DNA of 64,000 nt, taken from contig NZ_JAHKKG010000003.1 of NCBI RefSeq assembly GCF_018829635.1, forward strand, positions 124,001-188,000. Reading direction: 5' to 3'. The notes under the pieces were generated by a model that did not search any database, was not told where the DNA came from, and worked only from the letters and a program-made list of their open reading frames with translations. Every line of letters begins with the position of its first letter. Within the stretch, counting starts at the first letter, position 1. This document shows, piece after piece, positions 52,765 to 61,357 of this stretch. The stretch comes from Paractinoplanes bogorensis (GTDB taxonomy: Bacteria; Actinomycetota; Actinomycetes; Mycobacteriales; Micromonosporaceae). A program made the position numbers and the translations under genes.

Positions 52765-53538
52765 GTGCGTTTTTGCCGTACGGTCCGCGGCGCGGCGATC
52801 GCAGTGATCGCCGCGCTGACGGCCGGGTGTGGTGACGAGGCACCCGCTCCGGCCTGGGTCGCCGGTTCGCCCTCGGTGCGGCCGGCGCCCTCGCTGCTGC
52901 CGGCGCCGTCGTCACCCGGGGTGCGGAGCCTGGGGGAGCCGTGGAGCTTCTGGCGGTCGAGCACGCAGCCCGCCCCGTCCTCGGCCCCGGCCCCCGCTCA
53001 GGTCAGTGCGGGCTGGGAGATCACCGTCTACTACACCGCGGTCGAGCGCTTCCACGACGGCGACCCGGAACAGGTCACCGGCTGCCTCAAACTCGACTGC
53101 AAGAACGGCGGCGACGACCTCGGCACCTATCCGGGCGACTTCGTGCAGGCGGTGCACGACGAGGGAACCGGGCACACCACCGCCGGGAAATACCTGAACT
53201 GGTCGTACGACATCGGCTACTGGCTCGACACCGAACCGCGCAGCGCCGACGGGAAGGCGCTCACCCCGTTCGTGTCGTCGGCCGCCGATCCGGACGTGCT
53301 GGCGTACGGGAGCCGCTTTGTCATCTCGAGTTGCGGCCGCCAGGAGGACGGGTCGAGCCCGCCCGCCGCGACCTGTGCCGCGCTGCGCCGGGCCTCGTGG
53401 CGGATCACCGACGAGTTCACACCCGGGCTCGGCGGCAGCCGCCACATCGACGCCTACATCGGCCCCGAGACCGGCCCCAACTTCACCGGCTCCGACTGGT
53501 ACGTGACCTTCACCGGCGCCCGCCTGACACTTGGCTGA
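52765..53538 (+). CDS. Lipoprotein with 3D/RlpA-like double-psi barrel
   Basis: A 257-residue lipoprotein. The signal ends LTAGC near residue 22, followed by a Pro/Ser/Ala-rich linker to about residue 85. The C-terminal domain has WEITVYYTAVERF, PFVSSAADPDVLAYGSRF, SSCG and RHIDAYIG, resembling 3D/RlpA-like double-psi beta-barrels that act on cell-wall glycans. Four cysteines in the domain (including CLKLDC) may form disulfides. The GTG at 52765 is the best available start though GGAGG lies too close; other starts would break the signal. The end overlaps the convergent hydrolase by 29 bases. Confidence 0.7.
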   Translation: MRFCRTVRGAAIAVIAALTAGCGDEAPAPAWVAGSPSVRPAPSLLPAPSSPGVRSLGEPWSFWRSSTQPAPSSAPAPAQVSAGWEITVYYTAVERFHDGDPEQVTGCLKLDCKNGGDDLGTYPGDFVQAVHDEGTGHTTAGKYLNWSYDIGYWLDTEPRSADGKALTPFVSSAADPDVLAYGSRFVISSCGRQEDGSSPPAATCAALRRASWRITDEFTPGLGGSRHIDAYIGPETGPNFTGSDWYVTFTGARLTLG

Positions 53539-54274
53539 CCACGTCGCGGCTTACTTTCAGCACCTCGTCGGGGTGGGTGAGCTGCACGTTGTGGTCGGCG
53601 CCGGGCCACGACACGATCGGCGCGCCCAGGGCGGCGGCAATACGTTCGTGCGCCCGCCGGATCGGCGCCTCCGGCTTCCGGTCGGCGGTCACCACCACGG
53701 CCGGCACCCGCGGCAGATCCTGCTCCCGGAACCCGGCCGCCAGCTCGTCCAGCCCGCTCGCGGCCCTCGCCAGCTGCGCGACGTCCATCTCTTTCATGCG
53801 TTCCCAGGCTTCCCGTACGTCGGGACGGGTCGCCTGACGCAGGTGCTTGTTGACCCCGGTGGCGGCGATGAGCGTCGGGACGGCCCGGCCGAGCACCGGG
53901 AGGCGGTGCAGGGCCTCGACCGTACGCATCGTCTTCGCGATCTGCCGGCACCGGGCGACGTCGTTGACCGGCGACGCGTCGAGCAGCACCAGGCCGGCCA
54001 CGTCGTCCGGGTGATCGCGCGCGAGCAGCAGCGCCACCGCGCCGCCCAGGCTCTGCCCGATCACCACCACCGGGCCGAGCCCGACTTCGGCGATCGTGGC
54101 GTGCAGATCGCTCGTGGCCCCGGCCAGGGTCGGGACCCGGTCGTACTCGATCACCCGCGCGCCCGGCTCGGCGATCAGTCCCTCGGCCAGGCCCGGGAAG
54201 AACCCCTCGACCGCAGCCGCACCGCCCGGGAGCAGGAGGACGGCGGGTCCGGTCTCACCGCGTACGCGAAGCAT
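53510..54274 (-). CDS. Alpha/beta hydrolase
   Basis: A 254-residue alpha/beta-hydrolase-fold enzyme. The nucleophile elbow GQSLGG near residues 73-78 holds the catalytic Ser. The Asp is probably in VVTADRKPE near residue 198 and the His in GADHNVQLTHP near residue 228. LLLPGGAAA near the start forms the oxyanion hole. The substrate is unknown. It is divergent from a second, unrelated alpha/beta hydrolase with 75 bases between their starts. Confidence 0.88.
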   Translation of the reverse strand: MLRVRGETGPAVLLLPGGAAAVEGFFPGLAEGLIAEPGARVIEYDRVPTLAGATSDLHATIAEVGLGPVVVIGQSLGGAVALLLARDHPDDVAGLVLLDASPVNDVARCRQIAKTMRTVEALHRLPVLGRAVPTLIAATGVNKHLRQATRPDVREAWERMKEMDVAQLARAASGLDELAAGFREQDLPRVPAVVVTADRKPEAPIRRAHERIAAALGAPIVSWPGADHNVQLTHPDEVLKVSRDVVSQVSGGRR

Positions 54275-54349
54275 CGCTCCAGCCTATTCACTCGTCTTCC
54301 ACTCGGCCTGCCTAGCGTTCGGCCCGGACCGACATCGAGGGGGCAGGAC

Positions 54350-55174
54350 ATGGCCGAGTTCACGACCGGGGACGGCACGCGGATCTTCTTCAAGGACTGG
54401 GGGACCGGGCAGCCGATCGTCTTCAGCCACGGCTGGCCGCTGTCGGCCGACGACTGGGACGCGCAGATGCTGTTCTTCCTGCAGCACGGCTACCGCGTGA
54501 TCGCGCACGACCGCCGCGGGCACGGGCGCTCGGCCCAGGTCGGCGAGGGCAACGACATGAACCACTACGCGGACGACCTGGCCGCGCTGGCCGACCACCT
54601 CGACCTGCGCGACGCCGTGCACGTCGGGCACTCCGCGGGTGGCGGCGAGGTGGCCCGCTACCTCGGGCGCCACGGCGAGGACCGGGTGGCCAAGGCGGTG
54701 CTGATCAGCGCGGTGACCCCGTCGGTGCTGCGCACGGACGCCAACCCGGCCGGCGTACCGGCGGAAGCCTTCGCCGGCATGCACGGCGGGGTGGCCGCCC
54801 ACCGCGCCGACTTCTTCCGGGCGCTGCCGTCCGGGCCGTTCTATAACTTCGACCAGCCCGGTGTAGAACCGTCGGAAGCGATCATCGAGAACTGGTGGCG
54901 TCAGGCGATGATGGGCGGCGCGAAAGGCCAGTACGACTGCGTCACCGCCTTCGTCGACGAGGACTACTCGGAAGACCTCCGCAAAATCACCGTCCCGGTC
55001 CTGGTCATGCACGGCACGGCCGACCAGATCGTCCCGTACGGCACGGCGGCGCCCCGCGCGATCGAACTGCTCAAGAACGGCGTGCTGAAGACCTACGAGG
55101 GTTTCCCGCACGGCATGCCCACCACCCAGGCCGACACGATCAACGCGGACGTGCTGGCCTTCATCCGCTCCTGA
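54350..55174 (+). CDS. Alpha/beta hydrolase, non-heme chloroperoxidase type
   Basis: A 274-residue enzyme resembling cofactor-free chloroperoxidases and perhydrolases. The N-terminal region GTRIFFKDWGTGQPIVFSHG and the nucleophile elbow GHSAGGGEVARYLGRHG (Ser near residue 98) are characteristic. The Asp is in MHGTADQIVPY near residue 226 and the His in GFPHGMPTTQA near residue 254. These enzymes form peracids from carboxylic acids in vitro; the natural role is usually an esterase. No signal peptide was seen. An ATG with upstream GGGGGC is used. Confidence 0.9.
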   Translation: MAEFTTGDGTRIFFKDWGTGQPIVFSHGWPLSADDWDAQMLFFLQHGYRVIAHDRRGHGRSAQVGEGNDMNHYADDLAALADHLDLRDAVHVGHSAGGGEVARYLGRHGEDRVAKAVLISAVTPSVLRTDANPAGVPAEAFAGMHGGVAAHRADFFRALPSGPFYNFDQPGVEPSEAIIENWWRQAMMGGAKGQYDCVTAFVDEDYSEDLRKITVPVLVMHGTADQIVPYGTAAPRAIELLKNGVLKTYEGFPHGMPTTQADTINADVLAFIRS

Positions 55175-55208
55175 CGCGACGCGGCTTGACACATCGGGGC
55201 TGACGTCT

Positions 55209-55260
55209 GCCCGAGCCCGGCGGCGTGGTCATTGGGGGCCGGCGGTTGCTTGGCTCGGGC
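55209..55260 (+). terminator. Weak inverted repeat between convergent genes
   Basis: GCCCGAGCC (55209-55217) and GGCTCGGGC (55252-55260) can pair over 9 bases with a 34-base loop. The region also holds an imperfect direct repeat (GGCGGCGTGGTCA at 55219 and 55258). Possibly a terminator; the large loop makes this uncertain. Confidence 0.35.
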
Positions 55261-55267
55261 GGCGTGG

Positions 55268-55819
55268 TCACTGAGGGCTGAGGCCCGTGACGGTCAGGGC
55301 CAGCAGCCGGTGCGCGCCGGCCGGGTCGTGCTCGGTGGCCAGGGCGATGCCGGTGACCAGGTCGAGCAGGTCGGTGATGGTCACACCGGCGGCCAATGCG
55401 GGCGCGGCCCGTCGCACCAGGGGGCGACCGGCCTCGGCCAGGCTCGCGACGGCGCCATGTTCGTGCGCGTCGCCGGGGCCGGTCGAGCGGTCGCGTTTGA
55501 GGGCCTCGGCCAGGCCGCGCGTCTCGGCGGCGACCGTCAGCACGTCGCCGAGCCATGCGAGCAGAGCGGCGCGGTTGTCCTCTCGAGCATCGGCCAGGGC
55601 CTGCGCCCGTACGGTCAAATGGTCGATCTGCTTTCGGAACACCGCCTCGAGCAGCGCGTGCCGCGTCGGGAAGTGCCGGCGCACGGTGCCCGACCCGACC
55701 CCGGCCGTCCGCCCGATCTGCTCGAGCGACGCGTCGGGCCCCTGCTCGGCGACCGCCCGCTCGGCCACGGCCAGCAGCAGCGCGTAGTTGCGGCGGGCGT
55801 CGGCACGCTGACCGGTCAT
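55268..55819 (-). CDS. TetR-family transcriptional regulator
   Basis: A 183-residue TetR-type regulator. The N-terminal helix-turn-helix is complete (LEQIGRTAGVGSGTVRRHFPTRHALLEAVF, given here only by its role near residues 33-62). A TetR C-terminal ligand domain of about 110 residues follows. The target is unknown. It lies downstream of the aldo/keto reductase gene in the same direction, 60 bases away, so the two may be cotranscribed; a different TetR gene is divergent from that reductase and is the more likely regulator of it. Confidence 0.88.
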   Translation of the reverse strand: MTGQRADARRNYALLLAVAERAVAEQGPDASLEQIGRTAGVGSGTVRRHFPTRHALLEAVFRKQIDHLTVRAQALADAREDNRAALLAWLGDVLTVAAETRGLAEALKRDRSTGPGDAHEHGAVASLAEAGRPLVRRAAPALAAGVTITDLLDLVTGIALATEHDPAGAHRLLALTVTGLSPQ

Positions 55820-55879
55820 CGCGTCACCTCGGCGTCGGCGAAATGGCGGGGGCCGCCATATCCTAGCGCCGGACGGTCC

Positions 55880-56914
<1,035 letters not shown>

Positions 56915-56928
56915 CGCCACTCCTTTTT

Positions 56929-56950
56929 TAATGGAACCATGGTTCCGTTA
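56929..56950. promoter_or_regulatory. TetR operator palindrome between aldo/keto reductase and tetR
   Basis: The core GGAACCATGGTTCC (56933-56946) is a perfect 14-bp palindrome, extended by TAA and TTA flanks with a single mismatched pair, for 22 bases in total. It lies 15 bases upstream of the reductase start and 54 bases upstream of the divergent TetR gene. Confidence 0.75.
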
Positions 56951-57003
56951 AGATGCGGACTACGATAGCAGCGAGGAGCACTTAACGAGACTGGAGACCC
57001 GTT

Positions 57004-57606
57004 ATGACGGTCGGCACAGTGCGGCCCGGTGGGCGGACCGCCCGGGTCCGGGCCGCAGTTCTGCAGGCCGCGGGCGATGCGCTGGTCGAGGACGGCTTCG
57101 ACAAACTCGACCTGGCCGAGATCGCGCGGCGGGCCGGCGTCGGCAAGACCACGGTCTACCGCCGCTGGGGCACGGTCGCGGCCCTGGTCGCCGACATGCT
57201 CGACGACATGGCCGACCAGTCGACCCCGCGCGCCGACACCGGTTCGCTGATCGGCGACCTGCGCGCCAACGCCCACCTGGTGCTGCGCACGCTGACCGAC
57301 CCGAGGCAGGGCGCACTCTTCCGCGCGATCATCGTCGCCGCTGCCTGCGACGCCCGCACAGCCACGGCGTTGCGGACCTTTTATGCCGTACGCATCGCCG
57401 AGTGGGCCCCCTGCGTAGAGCAGGCGATCTCGCGGGGCGAACTACCCGCGGGCACCGACGCCACCGAGGTGATCCGCGCGGTGTCGGCCCCGCTCTACTA
57501 CCGCCTGATGATCAGCCAGGAGCCCCTCGACCCCACCGCAGCCGACCGGGCCGCCGAGGCCGCCGCCGCAGCCGCCCGCGCCGGCGCTTACGCGCAGACC
57601 GGTTGA
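57004..57606 (+). CDS. TetR-family transcriptional regulator
   Basis: A 200-residue TetR-type repressor. The helix-turn-helix is DLAEIARRAGVGKTTVYRRW near residues 39-58, a standard TetR pattern. The C-terminal domain (TetR_C type) is Ala-rich at its end. It is divergent from the aldo/keto reductase, and a near-perfect 22-bp palindrome lies between them, so it probably represses both the reductase and itself. The inducer is unknown. GGAG precedes the ATG. Confidence 0.92.
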   Translation: MTVGTVRPGGRTARVRAAVLQAAGDALVEDGFDKLDLAEIARRAGVGKTTVYRRWGTVAALVADMLDDMADQSTPRADTGSLIGDLRANAHLVLRTLTDPRQGALFRAIIVAAACDARTATALRTFYAVRIAEWAPCVEQAISRGELPAGTDATEVIRAVSAPLYYRLMISQEPLDPTAADRAAEAAAAAARAGAYAQTG

Positions 57607-57743
57607 CCGGCCGGCTCCACACCGCCGTGGCGATGACTTGCCGCGTTCGCGTGCGCGACCGGCTGCACCGGGGCTGCGCCGCTCATGCGCGGAAGGCCGA
57701 CTGGTGACGGCGTTGGCCGGATGATTGCGAAGAGGCGGACCGG

Positions 57744-58169
57744 ATGCCGTTGGCCGACGACGAGATACGCGCACGTATGGGCCCGCTCGAGGTGAAGTCG
57801 ATCGTCGGTGGCGGTCTCGAGGACAAGCGCTGGACCCGCGCGATCGAGTCGATGCACGGGCCGCTGACGGAGTTCCCGGGTATCTCCGACGTGCCCTTCA
57901 ACGTGACGGTCACCTTCTTGGTCCCCGGGGAAGTGTGGGGTCCGAAGTTCTCCGGCATCCGCATCGGAACGTTCCTCGGCGACTACCGGTCGCTGGTTGT
58001 GCAGGTCGCCCTTCCGGCGCACCCCGAGAACGATGCCCGGGCGGAGCTCCTCGATCTCGTCGACGCGGCCATCGCGAGAGCCGAGGGTTGGGGTAGGCGG
58101 AAGAAGCTCCTGGACGGCGGCTTGGCCGAGGCACGAAAGGCGGCCGACCGCCTGCGAAAGAGCGAGTAG
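57744..58169 (+). CDS. Hypothetical protein
   Basis: A 141-residue cytoplasmic protein of unrecognised family. It is mainly predicted beta strand in the middle (FNVTVTFLVPGEVWGPKFSG) and has a charged, helical C-terminus rich in Lys, Arg and Ala (RRKKLLDGGLAEARKAADRL). No signal peptide or membrane span. GAAGAGGCGG precedes the ATG. Codon bias is normal for the window, so it is probably real. Nothing in its neighbourhood suggests a role. Confidence 0.6.
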   Translation: MPLADDEIRARMGPLEVKSIVGGGLEDKRWTRAIESMHGPLTEFPGISDVPFNVTVTFLVPGEVWGPKFSGIRIGTFLGDYRSLVVQVALPAHPENDARAELLDLVDAAIARAEGWGRRKKLLDGGLAEARKAADRLRKSE

Positions 58170-58197
58170 CGCCCGACCGCGAGATCGCCCAGCGGGG

Positions 58198-58929
58198 CTA
58201 TCCCGTCTCGGCGGGCGAGCAGCAGCCGTCCGCGCAGGCAGTCCCGGGCCGTTCGGCGCCGACCGGGACAACGCCGACCGGGACAACGCCGACCGCAACC
58301 GGGCGGGACGCGACGGCCGGGGTGCAGCAGGTGTCGCCCCGCCACGCCTCGCGGCCCTCCTTGACCGCGACCACCGCGATGGCCAGTGCGGCCAGCGGAT
58401 CGGCCCACCACCAGCCGAACAACGAGTTCACCGCGAGCCCGGCCAGCAGCACCGCCGACAGGTAGGTGCACAGCAGCGTCTGTTTGGAGTCGGCGACCGC
58501 GGAGGCCGAGCCCAGTTCGCGGCCGGTTCGGCGTTGGGCCGCTGACAGGCCCGGCATCACCAGCAGCGACACCGCTGCCAGCACCAGGCCGACCGGTGCG
58601 TGTGAAGCCCGCTCGCCGGTCACCAGGGAACGGATCGATTCGACCGACACGTAGGCCGCGAGCGCGAAGAACGACAACGCGATGATGCGCAGCGCGGTCC
58701 GCTCCCGGCGCTCGTGGTCGGGGCCGGAGAACTGCCACGCCACCGCCGCGGCCGACGACACCTCGATGATCGAGTCGAGCCCGAACCCGACCAGCGCCGT
58801 CGACGACGCGACCGTGCCCGCCGTGATCGCGATGACCGCCTCGACGACGTTGTACGTGATGGTCGCCGCGACCAGCCAGCGCACCCGTCGCATCAGGACA
58901 GCCTGTCGGCCGGGGGCCGGCGCGACCAT
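58198..58929 (-). CDS. Cation diffusion facilitator transporter
   Basis: A 243-residue metal exporter of the CDF type with five to six membrane helices. The metal-binding Asp in FGLDSIIEVSS near residue 48 and a second site in SKQTLLCTYLSA and WWWADPLAALAIA are recognisable; the Asp of the SDS-like position is replaced by Lys-Gln, as in some subfamilies. There is no normal cytoplasmic tail; instead there is a short Cys-rich end (DTCCTPA, ACADGCCSPA) with a Val-Gly-Val-Val-Pro repeat, perhaps for heavy-metal binding. It overlaps the CmtR-like sensor gene, so cadmium, lead or a similar metal is the likely substrate. Confidence 0.88.
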   Translation of the reverse strand: MVAPAPGRQAVLMRRVRWLVAATITYNVVEAVIAITAGTVASSTALVGFGLDSIIEVSSAAAVAWQFSGPDHERRERTALRIIALSFFALAAYVSVESIRSLVTGERASHAPVGLVLAAVSLLVMPGLSAAQRRTGRELGSASAVADSKQTLLCTYLSAVLLAGLAVNSLFGWWWADPLAALAIAVVAVKEGREAWRGDTCCTPAVASRPVAVGVVPVGVVPVGAERPGTACADGCCSPAETG

Positions 58930-59267
58930 CAGCAGCACTCCGCGTCGGGGGAGGAGGCGGAGACCGGGCACGCCGCCGGGTCGACCGCCAGCACCAGGCC
59001 GAGCAGGTCGCCCAGGGCGTGCGCGAGCCGGGCGTCGGCCAGCTCGTACCGGCTGCGCCTTCCCTCGGGCACGGCCACGACCAGGCCGCATCCGCGCAGG
59101 CAGGCCAGATGGTTGGACAGGTTCTGCCGGGTCGTGCCGAGAAGATCGGCCAGTTCGGCCGGATAACCGGGTCCGTCGCGCAGGGCGAGCAGCAACCTGG
59201 CCCGTACGGGATCAGAAATCGCATGCCCGAAGCGGGCCAGCACCTGACCGTGCGTCAACGTCTCCAC
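58929..59267 (-). CDS. cmtR: CmtR-like ArsR-family metal sensor
   Basis: A 112-residue ArsR/SmtB repressor. Cys56 and Cys60 in NHLACLRGCGLVV and Cys100 in VDPAACPV match the three ligands of the mycobacterial Cd(II)/Pb(II) sensor CmtR (Cys57, Cys61, Cys102) in spacing. A further Cys-Cys closes the protein. The recognition helix TTRQNLSNHLACL carries the first two ligands, so metal binding would directly disturb DNA contact. The GTG start at 59267 is leaderless. The downstream CDF gene starts within its stop (TGATG), so both respond together to the metal. Confidence 0.92.
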   Translation of the reverse strand: METLTHGQVLARFGHAISDPVRARLLLALRDGPGYPAELADLLGTTRQNLSNHLACLRGCGLVVAVPEGRRSRYELADARLAHALGDLLGLVLAVDPAACPVSASSPDAECC

Positions 59268-59296
59268 GCTGACGACAGTACAGCGTCGAATGTACT
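59268..59296 (-). promoter_or_regulatory. Metal-sensor operator overlapping a leaderless promoter
   Basis: AGTACA (59277-59282) and TGTACT (59291-59296) are exact inverted repeats 8 bases apart. On the minus strand the -10 element TACTGT (59275-59280) overlaps one arm and is followed by 7 bases to the GTG at 59267. Binding of the CmtR-like protein would cover the promoter. Confidence 0.65.
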
Positions 59297-59303
59297 AACG
59301 GAA

Positions 59304-59975
59304 TCAGGTCGTCGCGGCGAATCTCTGCACGAGCTCGGTGCTTCCGGCCACCACCAGTTCGGCGTGCTCGGGCACCACGGTTTCCGGCGCGGCGAACCGG
59401 AAGTCGGTCCCAGAGGTCTTGATGCCGACCACGGTGACGCCGTGTTGGGTGCGCAACGCCAGCTCGGCCAGGGTGCGGCCGGCCGCGTTGTGCGGGGCCC
59501 TCGTGCGGGCGATCGCGAAACCGTCCTCCAGCTCGAAGAAGTCGAGCATCCGGGTCGCCATCAGGTGGGCCACCCGCTCGCCCATGGTGGCCTCGGGATA
59601 GATGACGTGGTGGGCGCCGACCGAGCGCAGGATCCGCCCGTGCTTGGCCGAGACCGCCTTGGCCCAGATCTCGCGCAGTCCCAGCTCGCTGAGCGTGAGA
59701 ACGGTGAGCACGCTGGCCTCGATGTCGCTGCCGATGCCGACGACGGCCCGGGAGAACTCCTTGATGCCGATCTGCAGCAGCGCGTCCTCGTCGGTGGCGT
59801 CGGCCTGCACCACGTGGGTCAGCTTGTCCGACCACTGCTGCACCAGGTGTTCGCTCTCGTCGACGCCGAGCACCTCGTGGCCGAGCTGCAGCAGCGAGTC
59901 GGCCACCTGGCCGCCGAACCGGCCCAGGCCGATGACGACGATGTTCTCGTCCTTGGCGATGTCCTTCTCAGCCAA
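59304..59975 (-). CDS. trkA: TrkA/KtrA-type potassium uptake regulator
   Basis: A 223-residue RCK protein that gates a TrkH/KtrB potassium channel. The N-terminal Rossmann motif VVIGLGRFGGQVADSL near residues 13-28 binds NAD(H) or ATP/ADP, and VQADATDEDALLQIGI follows. A C-terminal TrkA-C domain (about 140-220) completes it. The start is TTG at 59975, inside the end of the trkH gene, with GAGGAG upstream; no other start fits. It acts as a ring on the cytoplasmic side of the channel. The 36-base gap after it contains the CmtR operator region. Confidence 0.93.
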   Translation of the reverse strand: MAEKDIAKDENIVVIGLGRFGGQVADSLLQLGHEVLGVDESEHLVQQWSDKLTHVVQADATDEDALLQIGIKEFSRAVVGIGSDIEASVLTVLTLSELGLREIWAKAVSAKHGRILRSVGAHHVIYPEATMGERVAHLMATRMLDFFELEDGFAIARTRAPHNAAGRTLAELALRTQHGVTVVGIKTSGTDFRFAAPETVVPEHAELVVAGSTELVQRFAATT

Positions 59976-61305
59976 CGATGGGTCGCTCCTCCGGGTAGCG
60001 GTACAGCCGATGGCGGGTGTTGAGGGCCAGCGCGGACGCGACGGCGACGGTCCCGACGCGGCCGATGAACATCATCGCACTGAGGACGAGCTGGCCGCCC
60101 TCGTGCAGTTCGGCGGTGAGCCCGGTGGTCAGCCCGGACGTGCTGAACGCGGACATCACCTCGAACAGCGCGCGGTCGGTGGTGACGCCGGAGGTGATGC
60201 CGAGCAGGACGAGCGTGCCGGTGGCGACGACGGCCACGCCGAGCAGGGCGACCGCGGTGGCCTGGCGCTGCGTGGCTTCGGCGATCCGGCGGCGCCCGAT
60301 GACGACGTCGCGTTCGCCGCGCACCTCGGTCCAGATCACGTACGCGAGCAGGAAGAACGTCGTCACCTTGATGCCGCCGGCCGTGCTGGCGCTGCCGCCG
60401 CCGATGAACATCAGCCCGATCATGATGGCCGAGGTGTCCTCGTTCATCGCGCCGTAGTCGACCGTGTTGAACCCGCCCGACCGCGGGATGGTGCCTTGCA
60501 CAAAGGCGGCGAGGATCTTTCCCGGTACGCCGAGGGGGCCGAGCGTTCCGGAATTGCGCCACTCGAGAGCGAGTACGGCCACGAACCCGACGGCCAGCAA
60601 CACGAGCGAGCCGCCGACGGTGAGCCGCGTGTGGGTCGTCCAGGCGGCCGGCCGGCGCGACTGGCGGCCGATCTCGTGCAGGACGGGCACGCCGATGCCC
60701 CCGACGATCACCCCGAGGGTCAGCGGGACGCAGATCCACCAGTCGCTGACGAAGGTGCTCAGCCCGGTGCCGCGCAGCGAGAAGCCGCAGTTGTTGAACG
60801 CCTGCACGGCGTTGAACACGCCCTCCCACGCCGCCGCGCCCAGTGGGACGTCGTAGGTGACCCGTAGTCGTACGGTGAAGATCGCCGCGATCACCATCTC
60901 GGTGGCGAACATGACCGCCGCGGCCAGGATGACCACCTGCCGGACCTCGCCGTGGGCCAGCCCGGAGTTCGTCTCGGCCCCGGTCATCATCCGGCCGCGC
61001 AACCCGAGCCGTTGCGAGACGATCAGGCCGGCCAGGGTGGCCAGCGTGGTGATCCCGAATCCGCCGGCCTGGGTCATCACGGCCAGCAGCACGTGCCCGA
61101 AATCGGACCAGTAGGTGGACGTGTCGACGACGGTCATGCCCGAGGTGGTGATGGCCGAGGTCGCGGTGAAGAACGCGGTCAGCAGCGACGCCGACCCGCT
61201 CCCGGCCCGCGACACCGGCAGCAGCAGGAGCACCGTGCCGACGGCGATCGCGCCCAGGAACGCCACCACGACGGTCCGGGCCGGATGCGGGCGGGCCGGA
61301 CGCAT
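59968..61305 (-). CDS. trkH: TrkH/KtrB-type potassium channel subunit
   Basis: A 445-residue membrane protein with eight transmembrane segments and four selectivity-filter-like loops. These are SAITTSGMTV, AFNNCGFSL, ASTAGGIKV and STSGLTTG, each with the conserved Gly. It would carry potassium (or sodium-coupled potassium) in partnership with the overlapping TrkA. The ATG at 61305 is preferred to a GTG at 61326 because TATAAC lies 6 bases upstream, giving a leaderless transcript. It is divergent from the FMN-dependent dehydrogenase gene. Confidence 0.94.
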   Translation of the reverse strand: MRPARPHPARTVVVAFLGAIAVGTVLLLLPVSRAGSGSASLLTAFFTATSAITTSGMTVVDTSTYWSDFGHVLLAVMTQAGGFGITTLATLAGLIVSQRLGLRGRMMTGAETNSGLAHGEVRQVVILAAAVMFATEMVIAAIFTVRLRVTYDVPLGAAAWEGVFNAVQAFNNCGFSLRGTGLSTFVSDWWICVPLTLGVIVGGIGVPVLHEIGRQSRRPAAWTTHTRLTVGGSLVLLAVGFVAVLALEWRNSGTLGPLGVPGKILAAFVQGTIPRSGGFNTVDYGAMNEDTSAIMIGLMFIGGGSASTAGGIKVTTFFLLAYVIWTEVRGERDVVIGRRRIAEATQRQATAVALLGVAVVATGTLVLLGITSGVTTDRALFEVMSAFSTSGLTTGLTAELHEGGQLVLSAMMFIGRVGTVAVASALALNTRHRLYRYPEERPIVG

Positions 61306-61317
61306 CCCGCAGTTATA
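61306..61317 (-). promoter_or_regulatory. Leaderless promoter -10 of trkH
   Basis: On the minus strand TATAAC (61312-61317) is followed by 6 bases to the ATG at 61305. It overlaps the alternative upstream GTG, arguing against that start. Confidence 0.55.
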
Positions 61318-61345
61318 CCGCACCAATGATCATGCCCGGCGCGGG

Positions 61346-61357
61346 TACCGTCGATGA
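61346..61357 (+). promoter_or_regulatory. Leaderless promoter -10 of the alpha-hydroxy-acid dehydrogenase gene
   Basis: TACCGT (61346-61351) followed by 6 bases to the ATG at 61358. A match to TANNNT with leaderless spacing; no ribosome binding site is present. Confidence 0.5.

Noticed and set aside
55175..55267. Direct repeat of GGCGGCGTGGTCA as an attachment site or mobile element end
   Set aside because: The copies are only 39 bases apart, one overlaps the TetR coding end, and no integrase, transposase or matching boundary was seen nearby.
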